Made by a program: the position numbers and the translations under genes. A stretch of 49,644 nucleotides of DNA. Source: Methanolinea sp. Its GTDB lineage: Archaea > Halobacteriota > Methanomicrobia > Methanomicrobiales > Methanospirillaceae. The notes below the pieces were generated by a model that did no database searches, was not told the origin of the DNA, and saw only the letters and a program-made list of their open reading frames with translations. Positions 16,694 to 26,247 of the stretch are shown here, in pieces. Within the stretch, counting starts at the first letter, position 1; each line of letters begins with the position of its first letter. The stretch is taken from contig JASFYI010000004.1 in NCBI GenBank assembly GCA_030055515.1, positions 42,702 through 92,345 on the forward strand, in the 5' to 3' direction.

Positions 16694-18664
16694 TTACTTG
16701 AGGCCCTTAATCTCCCAGTCCTCTTCGGGGGCCTCGGCGGGGGCGGTGCGGCCGCCCCTCCTGCGGAGGAAGAAGAGGGCGACCGATACCCCTGCCGCGA
16801 CGATGACCACGACTATCACGAGCTTGAGCACGAGGTCCATCGGGATTCCCCCGACCTCGGGTGCCGTGGGCGTGGGCGTCGTGGCCGTCGTCTCGGGCGG
16901 CGGCGTGGGCGGCGGCGGGGTGGCGACGAACAGGGCAAAGGTGCTCGTGTGGGTGATCTTCGCGCTGACGGTCCGCGATGCGCTGTCGACGGTCGTGGGC
17001 AGGTTCTCCCACGCGGACGTGGCCGGGTTGAACCACTTCAGGGAGAGGTCCTTGCCCGCGAGGCGCGGCCAGTCTCCCTCGGGGATGACGAGGGAGAGCG
17101 TGACGTAGGGATCGAACCGGGCGCCGGACGGCTCCACCTCGTAGGCGTAGCCGGCGAACGCGAACCCTGCTGCGGGGACATTCGGGAGTTTACCCTCGGA
17201 AAGCGGCTTTATGCTCAGCGTGCGGAGCGGTGCGCCCGAGGCGTCCTCCGGCTTCATCCCGTTGGGCAGGAAGAGCGTCCCGACCCCGTCCTCGGCGACG
17301 ATCGTGACCGACTGGGAGAGGGTGAGCGCCGAGTTCAGGGGCAGGATGCCTCCGGGGACCGGCGGGACGCCGGGCGTCGTCGGGGTCGGGGTGGGGGTCG
17401 CGGTCGGCGTCGCGGTCGCGCCGCCCACGGCGAAGAACCCTCCACCGCCACCCCCACCGCCGCCACCCCCGCCACCTCCGCCGCCCGCGGCGCTGCGGAC
17501 GTTGATGTAGTGCAGCTTCGTCATGGCCCCGCTCGTCTCGTTGTTCCACGCGGTGAGCGTGACGGTGTAGGTCCCATAGAGGTACTGGTGGCTCGGGTTC
17601 TGCTCCGTGGACGTCTTCCCGTCGCCGAAGTCCCACAGCCAGTTCGTGGGGAATCCGACCGTGAGGTCAGTGAAGTTCACGACGAGGGGTTCCGTCCCCG
17701 TGACCGGGCTCCCGATGAAATCCACCACGAAGACGGATCGGTTCGTCCTGAGGTTGAGCCGCGTGAGCTGGCCCGAGCGGAAAGGATACGTATTCGTCCA
17801 CGTTCCTCCTGCCTGGACGTCCAGGCATTCCGCGGGAACCCTGTCGATGAAGAACTGTATCGGAGCCCCCTCCTCTATGCAGCCGTAGACCTGGAGCCTC
17901 TGGTCAAAGGAACCAGGACCACCGTAGAACCCGGGATTCGTCACGGTGAAGGGGTTCCCGGCCCCCGTCTGGCCACCCACGACGCGCGCCTCGATCGTCG
18001 TACCAGCGGGTGCGGGGATGCCATCCCTGACAGTCACCTCGCCGTAGAACTGGTGGGGCAGCGGGGGAACGCAGGTCGGGGTTGGCGTCGGTGTCACTGT
18101 GGGGGTGGGCGTTGGAGAAATTGTGGGAGAAGCGGTGGGTGGAGCGGTCGGGGAAGTGGTCGGGACCGGGGATGTGGTCGGGACCGGGGATGTCGTGGGG
18201 CTGGCCGTCGGGGTTGTTGTGGAGGTTGTTGGGGGGACGGTCGTCGGTGGTGGCGTCGTCGGCGATGCTGTGGGTACCGGCGACGTGGTGGGCTGCGTGG
18301 TGGGCGTCACGACACCCGTGACCGCGAGGTCCACGTTCTTGTAACCCCCCGCAGAGAACGTGGATGTCTGCGGTGCCTTGATCCCATTCACGTAGAACTC
18401 GACAGGGATCCTGCAGCCGCACTCGTACTCACTCGAGGTGACTGCGGCGATGAGGTGGTCGTAGACTCCCGGTACTGTCACGGTGATGTCACCGCGGACG
18501 GTGCCGTACACGACTGTCTGGATAACTGTTCCGACCGGCGCGGGGGCACCGTTAATCGTGACCGTCCCGTAGTACGTGCAGGGGATTGGAGGGGGGGAAT
18601 CGGCCACTGCGATCCCTGCTGCGAGTCCGATAATCAGGAAAAAAATGAGTGGCTTCGTCGACAT
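16694..18664 (-). CDS. Secreted, C-terminally anchored PKD surface protein (656 residues)
   Basis: Layout: signal peptide (1-22, cleaved near AVADS); a beta module with two Cys (~25-115, [17 protein letters not shown]); a Thr/Pro/Ser stalk of short repeats (~120-190); a second copy of the beta module (~192-300, [18 protein letters not shown]); a PKD domain (~302-388, [11 protein letters not shown]); a run of 16 Gly; a Thr/Pro spacer; a beta domain common to Methanomicrobiales surface proteins (~430-570, [16 protein letters not shown]); another stalk; a membrane helix (~610-632) and a basic cytoplasmic tail RRRGGR. ATG 18664 gives a clean signal peptide. It lies 34 bp downstream of the 1078-residue gene on the same strand. 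Its ligand is unknown. Confidence 0.85.
   Translation of the reverse strand: MSTKPLIFFLIIGLAAGIAVADSPPPIPCTYYGTVTINGAPAPVGTVIQTVVYGTVRGDITVTVPGVYDHLIAAVTSSEYECGCRIPVEFYVNGIKAPQTSTFSAGGYKNVDLAVTGVVTPTTQPTTSPVPTASPTTPPPTTVPPTTSTTTPTASPTTSPVPTTSPVPTTSPTAPPTASPTISPTPTPTVTPTPTPTCVPPLPHQFYGEVTVRDGIPAPAGTTIEARVVGGQTGAGNPFTVTNPGFYGGPGSFDQRLQVYGCIEEGAPIQFFIDRVPAECLDVQAGGTWTNTYPFRSGQLTRLNLRTNRSVFVVDFIGSPVTGTEPLVVNFTDLTVGFPTNWLWDFGDGKTSTEQNPSHQYLYGTYTVTLTAWNNETSGAMTKLHYINVRSAAGGGGGGGGGGGGGGGGFFAVGGATATPTATPTPTPTTPGVPPVPGGILPLNSALTLSQSVTIVAEDGVGTLFLPNGMKPEDASGAPLRTLSIKPLSEGKLPNVPAAGFAFAGYAYEVEPSGARFDPYVTLSLVIPEGDWPRLAGKDLSLKWFNPATSAWENLPTTVDSASRTVSAKITHTSTFALFVATPPPPTPPPETTATTPTPTAPEVGGIPMDLVLKLVIVVVIVAAGVSVALFFLRRRGGRTAPAEAPEEDWEIKGLK
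17438..17485 (-). repeat. Poly-Gly codon run (16 Gly)
   Basis: Sixteen consecutive GGN codons on minus, of mixed third bases. A flexible hinge between the PKD domain and the Thr/Pro spacer; triplet repeats of this kind can change length in frame. Confidence 0.9.
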
Positions 18665-18698
18665 TTCGCTCCTCGCTGGGTACCGGGATGGGCCGCGA

Positions 18699-21600
18699 TC
18701 AGGCACTGATCGCGGCCAGGGTCCCGGGCGAGCTCATGAACAACCAGTAGCCCTTGAACGGGTACATTGGGTTCGTGTCGCTGTGGCTCCCCGAGCCACC
18801 GTTGATCAGGGAGGTCTCGTAGGCCTGCGACGCTGCATTGAACCCGATGGCCTGCGTCCACTGGTTCTTCACGGATATCAGGGTGTCCTTCGCACTCGTC
18901 GGGTTCACGTCCGAGAACCCGATCGCGTTCCAGCCGGAGGAGAGATCCTTCGTCGGCGGGAGGGCAAGCGGGTCGTTCTTGTACGTCAAGGGCACGTCGA
19001 CCGTCGCCGTCGAGTAGATCCAGATCCCGTCGAGGGGTTTGACGACCGAATCTTCCGTCATCTGCCTCCAGATCCCGCTCGCGGCGTCGTAGAGGAAGAC
19101 CGACCTTCCGCCCTTATCCACACCCGCAAAGACCGTCCCGACAGTGTTCTGGCCGTCGGCAAGAGTCCTCGGCGTCGAGACGAAGTTCCAGCCGGGGTAC
19201 AGCCTCATCGTGCTCGCCGGCGGGGTCGTCGGGGTCGGGGTGGGGGTGCCCGTCGGCCCGGGTCCTGCCGTCACTGTGATGTACGCGTTCTTCGTGATCG
19301 AGGAGGTTCCGGTGGCACCCGTAATTGTGAGAGTCACCGAGTACGTCCCCGGGCTCGAATAGACGTGCAGGGGATTCTCCTCGCCGGAAGTGGATCCGTC
19401 ACCGAAGTTCCACTCGCGCGTCGTCGGCGACCCTATGGAGAGGTCGGTGAACTGGACGGAGAGCGGGGCGGGACCGTTTCTCGGCGTCCCGGAGAAATCT
19501 GCCTGCAGGGCCGTGTTGCTCTCGACGGTGAAGTTCAGGACCAGAATCCTGTCATCGACGTTCCTGTCACTGAATCCCTGGAGAAGGGCATGGAGCGCTG
19601 CCGTCCCCGCGAGGCGGTCTGGCCCGTCGATAACGAAGAGCTTGCTCCAACGGACTGGCGTAGCAGTGACGACGAACTTCTTGTTGACGTCAGGGTACCA
19701 TACCTCATCTCTAAGGACCGCAGGGTCAAACCGTAACCACGGGCACCAGTCTGACTGGTCACAAATCTTTGTTTCAGGTATAATATCGAGCCTGTGGTTA
19801 TACATGGGATGCTGGACAACGATGGTATAGGTTCCGGGCTCGAGGGCAAGGGTATTAATATAATTAGCTAAATTAATGGAGTATTTTCCTGTATTACAGT
19901 CAGGGAAAACAGTATCGAAAACGTATTTCTGACCAGCCACTTTATTCTCGCCAAACACCCAGAACCCGAGTGGTACGGTATTATATTGTTGACCAATTGC
20001 CTCTCCCCTCATACCTGTCACGGTTCCACTCACAGATATGGAAGGAGGAATACAGCATACAATCTTCAAGACCTTTGGATTGATTGTTCCTGTAATGGAA
20101 GGTTCAAGGAATGTAAACGGTTTTTTAGCCCATGCAGCGCATGTCACATTCACGCCACTGCACTCGTTACAAGGTACACCTTCGAGAGCAGGGGCATCAT
20201 TAGGCATACTTGTCGCATAGATCGTATATCTTCCAAGATCTATCTGCAGATTACGCGTGACCCACCTGTATTCCCATGTTCCGTCAGATTTCACAGGAAT
20301 AGCCGTGAACGTCGAGGCATTTCCGTTCACAACCGTTTTTGTTGCATTCATATCGACGCCAGCGCAGTTCTGGCATGGTCCCGTGATGAAGAGATAGGTT
20401 GTGCGGGAATCTGTGTTTGTTCCGAAAATTCTGATGGTTTCACCAAGGTACCCTTCGTCGGAAGTTACCCCACACACCTCAGTATTGATTGTCACAACAC
20501 CTTTCTGCACATTCACGCACGTTTCTGCGTACGGCCTTGTTGGGTCCAATTCACAGACATCGTATGGAATCCATCGCTGCGTTCGTATCTTGTACGAAGA
20601 TGGGGCAGTACATGTGCTTGTTTGCCATTCGATTGTTCTTTCTCCTTTTTCGTCAGTATAAACAAGAGCATAGTAATATTTCCCCCCATCTGGGCTGTGG
20701 GGAAGTATGCCATATAGTTTTTCGGTGCAGTAACATCCACACCATTCGATGAGTGTATCACCAATCGTGTAATATTTGCCATTTATTCCCCCACCATTGA
20801 CCGGTTGTCTATATGTGCAGCCACAGTCACTGCACGTTTGATACATATCACAAATACTGCCTATTGTGCGGGGACAGGAAATCTCGAAAGAACCATACTG
20901 GTCTGTAAATTTAATCCCCTCTTGTCCAGGCGTAATCATTGGGGGTTGGTCACAACATACACCTGACATAGCATCGTCGCAGCAGCCATTTGGACAGCCA
21001 TCACAATCCTTAATCCATATGAGATAAGTGGTATTGGGAATTCCTTTTACTGTTGTATAAAATTTGTCTCCTCGAATGAGGGATGCAGGATTGACTGTCA
21101 GGGTAGGTTTCTCTTCTTCAAGTGTTACTGTTTTAATTGTCCCCTTAAATCCTAAATTATTTTGATTGCATTCTATCCATACCTGGTAGGTTCCGGGACT
21201 ATACACGGGGAAACTCGTGATAGGATCGATAGCGTCTGTTTTCCACCCATTTGCTTTATAATAAATAGATCCATTTCCTGACGACCAATACCAGGGTGAC
21301 GAATTAACGGCAAGATAAGTGAGATCTCTCTGCGAAGCGGTGGGAACTGTCGGAGACCACAGTTTATTGTACGTGACCCCTCCTGGTCCTTTCACAACAA
21401 TCCTGCAATCAAATGTCGATGAAGGACTTCTCAGGAAAATGTAATGGAGTGAAGACTGGGTGAGCTCAAAGTCAAGAATGTCCCCGATGAGGGCAGTACC
21501 ATCTGTGACATCCGTATTATAACCGACAGTGCTTGGCCCAAGATCCCTGATTCTCAATATGGCTTCCGGAGCGACAACTGTAAATGCAGGCTCTGTTGGA

Positions 21601-21935
21601 TTAGTCTGCCCAGATTCATACAATCTCCACCAAAAACCTTTTCCTTCGGTTCCAACGAACGGAGATGTTGGACTGTCATCGATATTAAAATTCGTCAGAA
21701 CATACCCAGAGAGGTCGATTTGCCTGTCAGGGGGATTGCTCATACTCGATGTTGAATCCCACCATGCGAGATATTGTGCACTCCCAACAGCGGCGGTTAC
21801 ATCGAGGCCTTCCTCTCCCAGAATAACAGTTCCACCCTGGGGAACAACATTCAACTGCGCCGAAGCCGGTAGCACCATCGCGGCGATCGCGATGCCCATC
21901 ACTAACGAGAGGAGAACTTTCTCTTGAAGCGTCAT
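18699..21935 (-). CDS. Large secreted DUF3821-like/PKD surface protein with A+T-rich Cys-rich core (1078 residues)
   Basis: ATG 21935 follows AAGGTGG at good spacing and gives a signal peptide (ending LPASAQ). The mature N-terminus [19 protein letters not shown] matches the start of DUF3821-type S-layer-like proteins of Methanomicrobiales. A long core (~50-730) includes Cys-rich segments such as [30 protein letters not shown] and CGCYC. Then come a PKD domain (~805-895, [11 protein letters not shown]), a Thr/Pro linker, and a C-terminal domain of two PGWNFVSTP / [10 protein letters not shown]-type repeats. There is no C-terminal membrane helix, so anchoring is unclear. The DNA for the core is markedly A+T-rich against G+C-rich ends, suggesting domain acquisition. 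Probable promoters lie at 22003-22042. Confidence 0.83.
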   Translation of the reverse strand: MTLQEKVLLSLVMGIAIAAMVLPASAQLNVVPQGGTVILGEEGLDVTAAVGSAQYLAWWDSTSSMSNPPDRQIDLSGYVLTNFNIDDSPTSPFVGTEGKGFWWRLYESGQTNPTEPAFTVVAPEAILRIRDLGPSTVGYNTDVTDGTALIGDILDFELTQSSLHYIFLRSPSSTFDCRIVVKGPGGVTYNKLWSPTVPTASQRDLTYLAVNSSPWYWSSGNGSIYYKANGWKTDAIDPITSFPVYSPGTYQVWIECNQNNLGFKGTIKTVTLEEEKPTLTVNPASLIRGDKFYTTVKGIPNTTYLIWIKDCDGCPNGCCDDAMSGVCCDQPPMITPGQEGIKFTDQYGSFEISCPRTIGSICDMYQTCSDCGCTYRQPVNGGGINGKYYTIGDTLIEWCGCYCTEKLYGILPHSPDGGKYYYALVYTDEKGERTIEWQTSTCTAPSSYKIRTQRWIPYDVCELDPTRPYAETCVNVQKGVVTINTEVCGVTSDEGYLGETIRIFGTNTDSRTTYLFITGPCQNCAGVDMNATKTVVNGNASTFTAIPVKSDGTWEYRWVTRNLQIDLGRYTIYATSMPNDAPALEGVPCNECSGVNVTCAAWAKKPFTFLEPSITGTINPKVLKIVCCIPPSISVSGTVTGMRGEAIGQQYNTVPLGFWVFGENKVAGQKYVFDTVFPDCNTGKYSINLANYINTLALEPGTYTIVVQHPMYNHRLDIIPETKICDQSDWCPWLRFDPAVLRDEVWYPDVNKKFVVTATPVRWSKLFVIDGPDRLAGTAALHALLQGFSDRNVDDRILVLNFTVESNTALQADFSGTPRNGPAPLSVQFTDLSIGSPTTREWNFGDGSTSGEENPLHVYSSPGTYSVTLTITGATGTSSITKNAYITVTAGPGPTGTPTPTPTTPPASTMRLYPGWNFVSTPRTLADGQNTVGTVFAGVDKGGRSVFLYDAASGIWRQMTEDSVVKPLDGIWIYSTATVDVPLTYKNDPLALPPTKDLSSGWNAIGFSDVNPTSAKDTLISVKNQWTQAIGFNAASQAYETSLINGGSGSHSDTNPMYPFKGYWLFMSSPGTLAAISA
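19740..21780. other. A+T-rich segment inside a G+C-rich gene
   Basis: By eye the base composition drops sharply near 19740 and recovers near 21780, while the reading frame stays open. The segment encodes the core of the DUF3821-like protein, including its Cys-rich part. Codon choice here favours A/T third positions (ATA, TTA, AAA, TGT), unlike nearly every other gene in the window. Confidence 0.85.
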
Positions 21936-22453
21936 TTTGGACCACCTTGATTGTATATAACAAGAGAGGTATCCCGGACGTCCAGCTTGGGGATTATCCA
22001 CTCTTTTATATGGTGAGGGTTAAGGTGGATATACATATATATTTTTCCATCGCCCATTTCGGTGAATGACCCCTCGGGCACCCCGGGACTGCGATTCCGG
22101 GGTTAGTCCGGTGAGATTCACGGTGATGTTTGGTATATTAAGCTATCCTTTTTTTCACGAGTGTTGCGGTAACATATCATGTTAAAAAACCGTATTTTCA
22201 ATCCGGGCTGCATCAATTCCATTTTTATTCGATTATTCAGGGCAGAAGTCCTCGCGGCACTGGTGCCAACGGTGTGCGACATTCCCGTGGCAGTCGCGCG
22301 AGATCGTGCACGTGAGAACGAGTGCGCTCCCATTGCCAGTCGCGGGAGGTTCTGCCCTTTTTTTGTGAGATCAAAGGGAGAAGATCGTGATATAGATAGT
22401 GAAAAATTGGAAGAATGGCGAAATTTAGAAGAAAGATTCATTTTTTAGAGCGC
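21936..22453. other. 518-bp intergenic region between two surface-protein genes
   Basis: It holds promoter elements for the downstream minus gene: ATATATATG (22030-22042, minus) and CATATAAAAG (22002-22012, minus), the latter giving a start near 21981. A CCCCGG-N10-CCGGGG inverted repeat sits at 22081-22102. The stretch 22140-22450 is A+T-rich at the edges and G+C-richer in the middle; short open frames exist on both strands there, but none shows recognisable motifs or a good start. Confidence 0.6.
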
Positions 22454-25400
22454 TCACTCCGGCGGTCCCCCGCGTCCCGGCCTTATCCTTACGATGTAGA
22501 ACGCCACTCCCGCGGCGACGGCGATGACCACGACAAGGATCGCAACGGGCACCTGCGGGAATTCTGCCCCGGGGGTGGGAGTGGGAGCCGGGGTCCCGGC
22601 GGTCGGGACGGGCGTTTCTGCCGGTGCCCTCGCGAACAGCCCGTAGATGCCGCCTTGGGTGATGGGCGCACTCACCGTGCGGCTGTCCTGGTCCGTGGAT
22701 GTGGGAAGCGGTATCCAAGTCCCTTTTAGCGGGTCGAAATGCATGAGGACGAGGTCGCGGCCCGCGAGGGCATTCCACTCCTCGGCGGTGAACTGGAGCG
22801 ACAGCGTCGCACCGGGGTCGAGGAGCGTGCAGTTCGGGCTGACTATGTAGGCATATCCCGTGAACGCGGGATCAGCAGGGACGGGGGGGAGGTCCCGCTC
22901 GGCAACCGGGAACAGCTCGATCGTCAGGGGCTGCGGACCATCCCCGCAGGTCACTGCGACGGCCGTCCCGATGGATACCGAGGCCCTGCCGTCCGGCGAG
23001 ACGATCGTGACCGGCTGCAGGGTCCTGCCGTCGGGCCCGAGCGGGAGAGGTCCTGCCGGCGTTACCGTGGGAGTCGGTGTGGGTGTGGGGGTGGGCGTCG
23101 GGGTTCCCGTGATGAGGAAGGTGCCCCCTCCTCCGCCTCCACCGCCACCACCGCCGCCACCCCTCTGGGACGCGATGATGTAGTCGGTCCGGGTCACGGT
23201 ATCCGTCGCCGTGCCGTTCGAGACCGTGAGCGACACGGTGTACCCTCCCGGCCGGGTGTAGATGTGGCTTGGGTTCCTCTCGTCGGAGTAGCTCCCGTCA
23301 CCGAACGACCAGTTCCACGAGGTGGGGTTCCCCGTGGAGATGTCCGCGAAGAGGACCGTGAGCGGGATGAAACCAGACCTCGGGGCTCCCACGAAGTCTG
23401 CCTGCAGGCCCGGCGGCGGCGGTGGTGGCTGTCCTGTCACATTGATGTAATTGGTCCTCGTCTTGGAGCCTGACCCGTATTCATTTGCGACGGTGAGGGA
23501 AACGGTGTAGGTCCCGCCGTACTGGTACACGTGGACAGGGTTCTGCACGGAGGAGACACTGCCGTCGCCGAACGTCCATGACCATGCCGTCGGTTCACCC
23601 GTGGAGAGGTCGGAGAATGCGACCGGGAGCGGGGCCTCTCCGGACGTGACGTTGGCAACGAAGTCGGCGACGGGCGGGATCCCGTGCACGGCGATGTAAT
23701 TTGTCTTGGTCTCGGTGTCGATACCGCCAAGACCCCTCACCCGGAGCGAGACGGTGTAGTTCCCGGGCTGTGCATAGGTGTGGACCGGGTTTCTCGCCGT
23801 GGAACTGCCCCCGTCACCGAAATTCCAGATCCACTCGTACATGGACCCCGTGGAGAGGTCGGTGAACTGGACGGTGAGAGGCACGGGCCCCGACGTCACG
23901 TTCGCAACGAACTGTGCGACGGGCGGGGGAGGCACGGGCACGACCCTTATGTAGTCAACCCTCGTCATCGTCGACGGTGTACCCGCCCCCTGTCTCACCG
24001 TCAGCGAGACGGTGTAGGTGCCGACAGACCCGTATGTGTGGACCGGATTCTGCGCTGTGGATGTCCCACCGTCACCGAAAGTCCAGAACCACGTGTCGTG
24101 GGGTCCGGTGGACGTGTCCGTGAACTGGACCGCGAGGGGAACGAATCCCACCGTGGGGTCAGCGGTGAAACCGGCCTGCAGCGGAGGAGCAGTGGGCGTG
24201 GGTGTCGGGGTAGGTGTCGAGGTAGGAGTGGACGTAGGTGTCGGTGTCAAGGTAGGTGTGGGCGTGGGTGTCGGTGTCGGCGCGGGCCCCGTGACGTTGA
24301 TGTACTGGGCCTTCGTCTCGGTCCCGGAACCGATATCGTTTGTCACGGTCAGGGTGACATCGTAGAGGCCAGGGTTGTTGTAGGTGTGGACCGGGTCCTG
24401 TGCGGTTCCGTTCGGAGTATTGTCACCGAAGTCCCACTGGTAACCTAAGGGCCGGGTACCGTCGGAGAGATCGGTGAACTCCACTGTGAGCGGCGCGGTC
24501 CCCGCGGTCCGGTTGGCAGTGAAGTTTGCGCGCGGAGAGGTCCCGAGGAGGACGGTATCGTGGTCGAGGGCCACGACCGTGTTGTTCCCGTCCGCGCCGA
24601 GGGCGTAGAGGTCGAAAGTCCCGTCGAGGAGCCCCTGCAGGTCGCCGTGGGGAATCGTGACCTGGGACGCGTGCGTCGCGTACCCCGACGTCCCGTATCC
24701 CGGCGTGATGTTGATCTTCGAGAAGTGGGCCGAGTGCGGCGGGGTTGCGTTCCCGACGGCGAAGACGGAATAGGAGACGACCTTCTTGAAGTCGTCCAAG
24801 CCTAGGCCTGTCTCCCGGAGAATGGCGAGGAAGGGATTCCCGGAGAGGACCTGCTCGGGGGTAACGGAACCCCCAACCTCCCCGAGGGCCGTCATGTTCA
24901 CCCTCACGAGTACATCGTAGGTCTCGTTCCCTTTCACGAGGAGGTACGTGATATTCTTCACGGGTGCCGGGTTCTGGAACGTGAGCTCGAGGTCTGCGCC
25001 GGACCGCTTGTCGTACCTGTAGGGAGGGGTCTTTCCAACCAGTTCCAGCCTGTTGTCACCGTCTGTCACGAGGACCGGCCATGCCGCGTAGACGGCGATT
25101 TTATTTTCAGGGGGCGGGGAATAACGGAACGCGTAGAGGACATGATTCCCGGACTTTGGAATTACAATCGAGCTTTGGGATGTTATCTGGGCAATATTCC
25201 TCTCGAGGAGAAAACCGGAAAGGTTGTTCTCGTTCTTTAAGAGCGTGAAGCCGAGGTCATGCTCCCTGAAGTCGTCGGGATCGATATTGATAAGTACTTT
25301 TTTCCCTATTGTTCCGTCCGGTTGAATCTCGAGGCCGAGGATCCCAGACTGGCTGTCGTAGGAGCGCATGACGTAGAGCCGGTCGGTATTCTTCAGTAGT

Positions 25401-25927
25401 CCCTCCATGGTGAGATTGAGGCGGAGATTCGGGTCGATGATCCTCGAGAGAAATACGTCCCCGCTGGCCGGTCCTTGCACGACCACGTGGACCACGGGTA
25501 CCGCGACGACCTTGAAGAAGGTGTAATTCCTGAATCCTATCCCCGAGACGGTCGTGTCCGTGCCGCCGAGGATGGTGAGTGTGTTCCCGTGCCACGTCGC
25601 ATTTTCAGACGAGAAGATCCTCCGGATATTCCGGACTTCCGGAAAGAGGATGTTCTTCACGTCCGAATCATCGCCGGCGGTCGAGTGGATGGTGACCCTC
25701 GAGACCGAGAGATTCATGAGGTCAACGGTCTCGACCGACGAGACCGTCATATTTTTGTAAGTCTGGCTCGCGTTCAGGTCGAGACGGGCAAAAGGGGGTG
25801 GTGCCGCGCTGCACGGCAGCACCATGCCCACGACGAGGACAATCGCGACGGGGAGCAGGAACGTGGTGGTTCCCGGACCGGAACGTCGTGGGATTATCCG
25901 GTCTTTCCCCGCAGGGTACCATTTCAT
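22454..25927 (-). CDS. Large anchored surface protein with five PKD domains (1157 residues)
   Basis: ATG 25927 has GGAGGAAG upstream. A basic N-terminal leader (~20 residues) precedes the signal helix (FLLPVAIVLVVGMVLPCSA). Residues ~45-500 are a beta-rich N-glycosylation-site-rich domain, possibly the TIGR04279-type methanogen surface domain (KIAVYAAWPVLV). Then five PKD domains follow, each with a W-x-FGD-[GN] signature, the first two split by a (PT)n stalk. After them come a 13-Gly hinge, a (PT)n linker, the conserved pre-anchor beta domain (TIVSPDGRASVSIGTA), a Thr/Pro spacer, a membrane helix (VAILVVVIAVAAGVAFYIV) and a short basic tail. A box A lies at 25997-26004. Function unknown; adhesion or cell-wall structure is likely. 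Confidence 0.87.
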   Translation of the reverse strand: MKWYPAGKDRIIPRRSGPGTTTFLLPVAIVLVVGMVLPCSAAPPPFARLDLNASQTYKNMTVSSVETVDLMNLSVSRVTIHSTAGDDSDVKNILFPEVRNIRRIFSSENATWHGNTLTILGGTDTTVSGIGFRNYTFFKVVAVPVVHVVVQGPASGDVFLSRIIDPNLRLNLTMEGLLKNTDRLYVMRSYDSQSGILGLEIQPDGTIGKKVLINIDPDDFREHDLGFTLLKNENNLSGFLLERNIAQITSQSSIVIPKSGNHVLYAFRYSPPPENKIAVYAAWPVLVTDGDNRLELVGKTPPYRYDKRSGADLELTFQNPAPVKNITYLLVKGNETYDVLVRVNMTALGEVGGSVTPEQVLSGNPFLAILRETGLGLDDFKKVVSYSVFAVGNATPPHSAHFSKINITPGYGTSGYATHASQVTIPHGDLQGLLDGTFDLYALGADGNNTVVALDHDTVLLGTSPRANFTANRTAGTAPLTVEFTDLSDGTRPLGYQWDFGDNTPNGTAQDPVHTYNNPGLYDVTLTVTNDIGSGTETKAQYINVTGPAPTPTPTPTPTLTPTPTSTPTSTPTPTPTPTAPPLQAGFTADPTVGFVPLAVQFTDTSTGPHDTWFWTFGDGGTSTAQNPVHTYGSVGTYTVSLTVRQGAGTPSTMTRVDYIRVVPVPPPPVAQFVANVTSGPVPLTVQFTDLSTGSMYEWIWNFGDGGSSTARNPVHTYAQPGNYTVSLRVRGLGGIDTETKTNYIAVHGIPPVADFVANVTSGEAPLPVAFSDLSTGEPTAWSWTFGDGSVSSVQNPVHVYQYGGTYTVSLTVANEYGSGSKTRTNYINVTGQPPPPPPGLQADFVGAPRSGFIPLTVLFADISTGNPTSWNWSFGDGSYSDERNPSHIYTRPGGYTVSLTVSNGTATDTVTRTDYIIASQRGGGGGGGGGGGGGTFLITGTPTPTPTPTPTPTVTPAGPLPLGPDGRTLQPVTIVSPDGRASVSIGTAVAVTCGDGPQPLTIELFPVAERDLPPVPADPAFTGYAYIVSPNCTLLDPGATLSLQFTAEEWNALAGRDLVLMHFDPLKGTWIPLPTSTDQDSRTVSAPITQGGIYGLFARAPAETPVPTAGTPAPTPTPGAEFPQVPVAILVVVIAVAAGVAFYIVRIRPGRGGPPE
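23123..23161 (-). repeat. Poly-Gly codon run (13 Gly)
   Basis: Thirteen GGN codons on minus between the last PKD domain and the (PT)n linker, in the same relative place as the runs in the other surface proteins. Confidence 0.9.
24185..24290 (-). repeat. Thr-Pro dipeptide repeat tract
   Basis: Repeated (GTAGGTGTCGG)-like 6- and 12-bp units encode a PTPTPTLTPTPTSTP-type stalk between PKD domains 1 and 2 of the 1157-residue protein. Low-complexity, length-variable DNA, probably an O-glycosylated spacer. Confidence 0.85.
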
Positions 25928-26247
25928 ACTCTTCGCTTCCTCCACGTGGCGTGTTCCCCGGGGCCTTTGGTTCGCCCTCCTAAAGGGGTCCACACGTTTA
26001 TATACATGGTGCTTGTTCGAGGTTACATTTAAACTTATGGGGAAAAAGGCCGTTTCCGGCCCTCGATTCACCGCGGGAGGAAAGGTGCAGGGACACCTGC
26101 TGACGGAAGACGGACGCGTGGCAGGAGTCGCGGGTGAATGGGAGGCGACGGTGGAAACCGGGGAAAGGGGCGGGCACTCCCACCCGCGTGAGCTCCCCGG
26201 AAATCCATTGCATCGGCTTGATAACGGGGAACCGATAATAGTCTCTC
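25928..26247. other. 320-bp divergent intergenic region
   Basis: It contains a strong TATATAAA/TTTATATA element at 25997-26004 that fits a minus start near 25974 for the 1157-residue gene. For the plus gene only a weak TTGATAA (26218-26224), about 27 bp before ATG 26248, is seen. No coding frame in the remainder has recognisable motifs. Confidence 0.6.

Noticed and set aside
18150-18200. 18-bp repeats (GGTCGGGACCGGGGATGT) as a CRISPR or regulatory array
   Set aside because: They lie in frame in the Thr/Pro stalk of a surface protein and encode TSPVPT units; no unique spacers.
22081-22102. CCCCGG-N10-CCGGGG inverted repeat as a terminator or operator
   Set aside because: Only six pairs, no T-run following on either strand, and no regulator gene nearby; listed only as part of the spacer.
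22118-22448. Short open frames on both strands in the 518-bp spacer (about 90-107 codons)
   Set aside because: No ribosome site, no recognisable motif, mixed composition, and the two frames overlap each other; more likely spacer or a decayed remnant.
26010-26025. TTGTTCGAGGT as a possible tRNA T-arm
   Set aside because: No acceptor, D or anticodon stems can be built around it.
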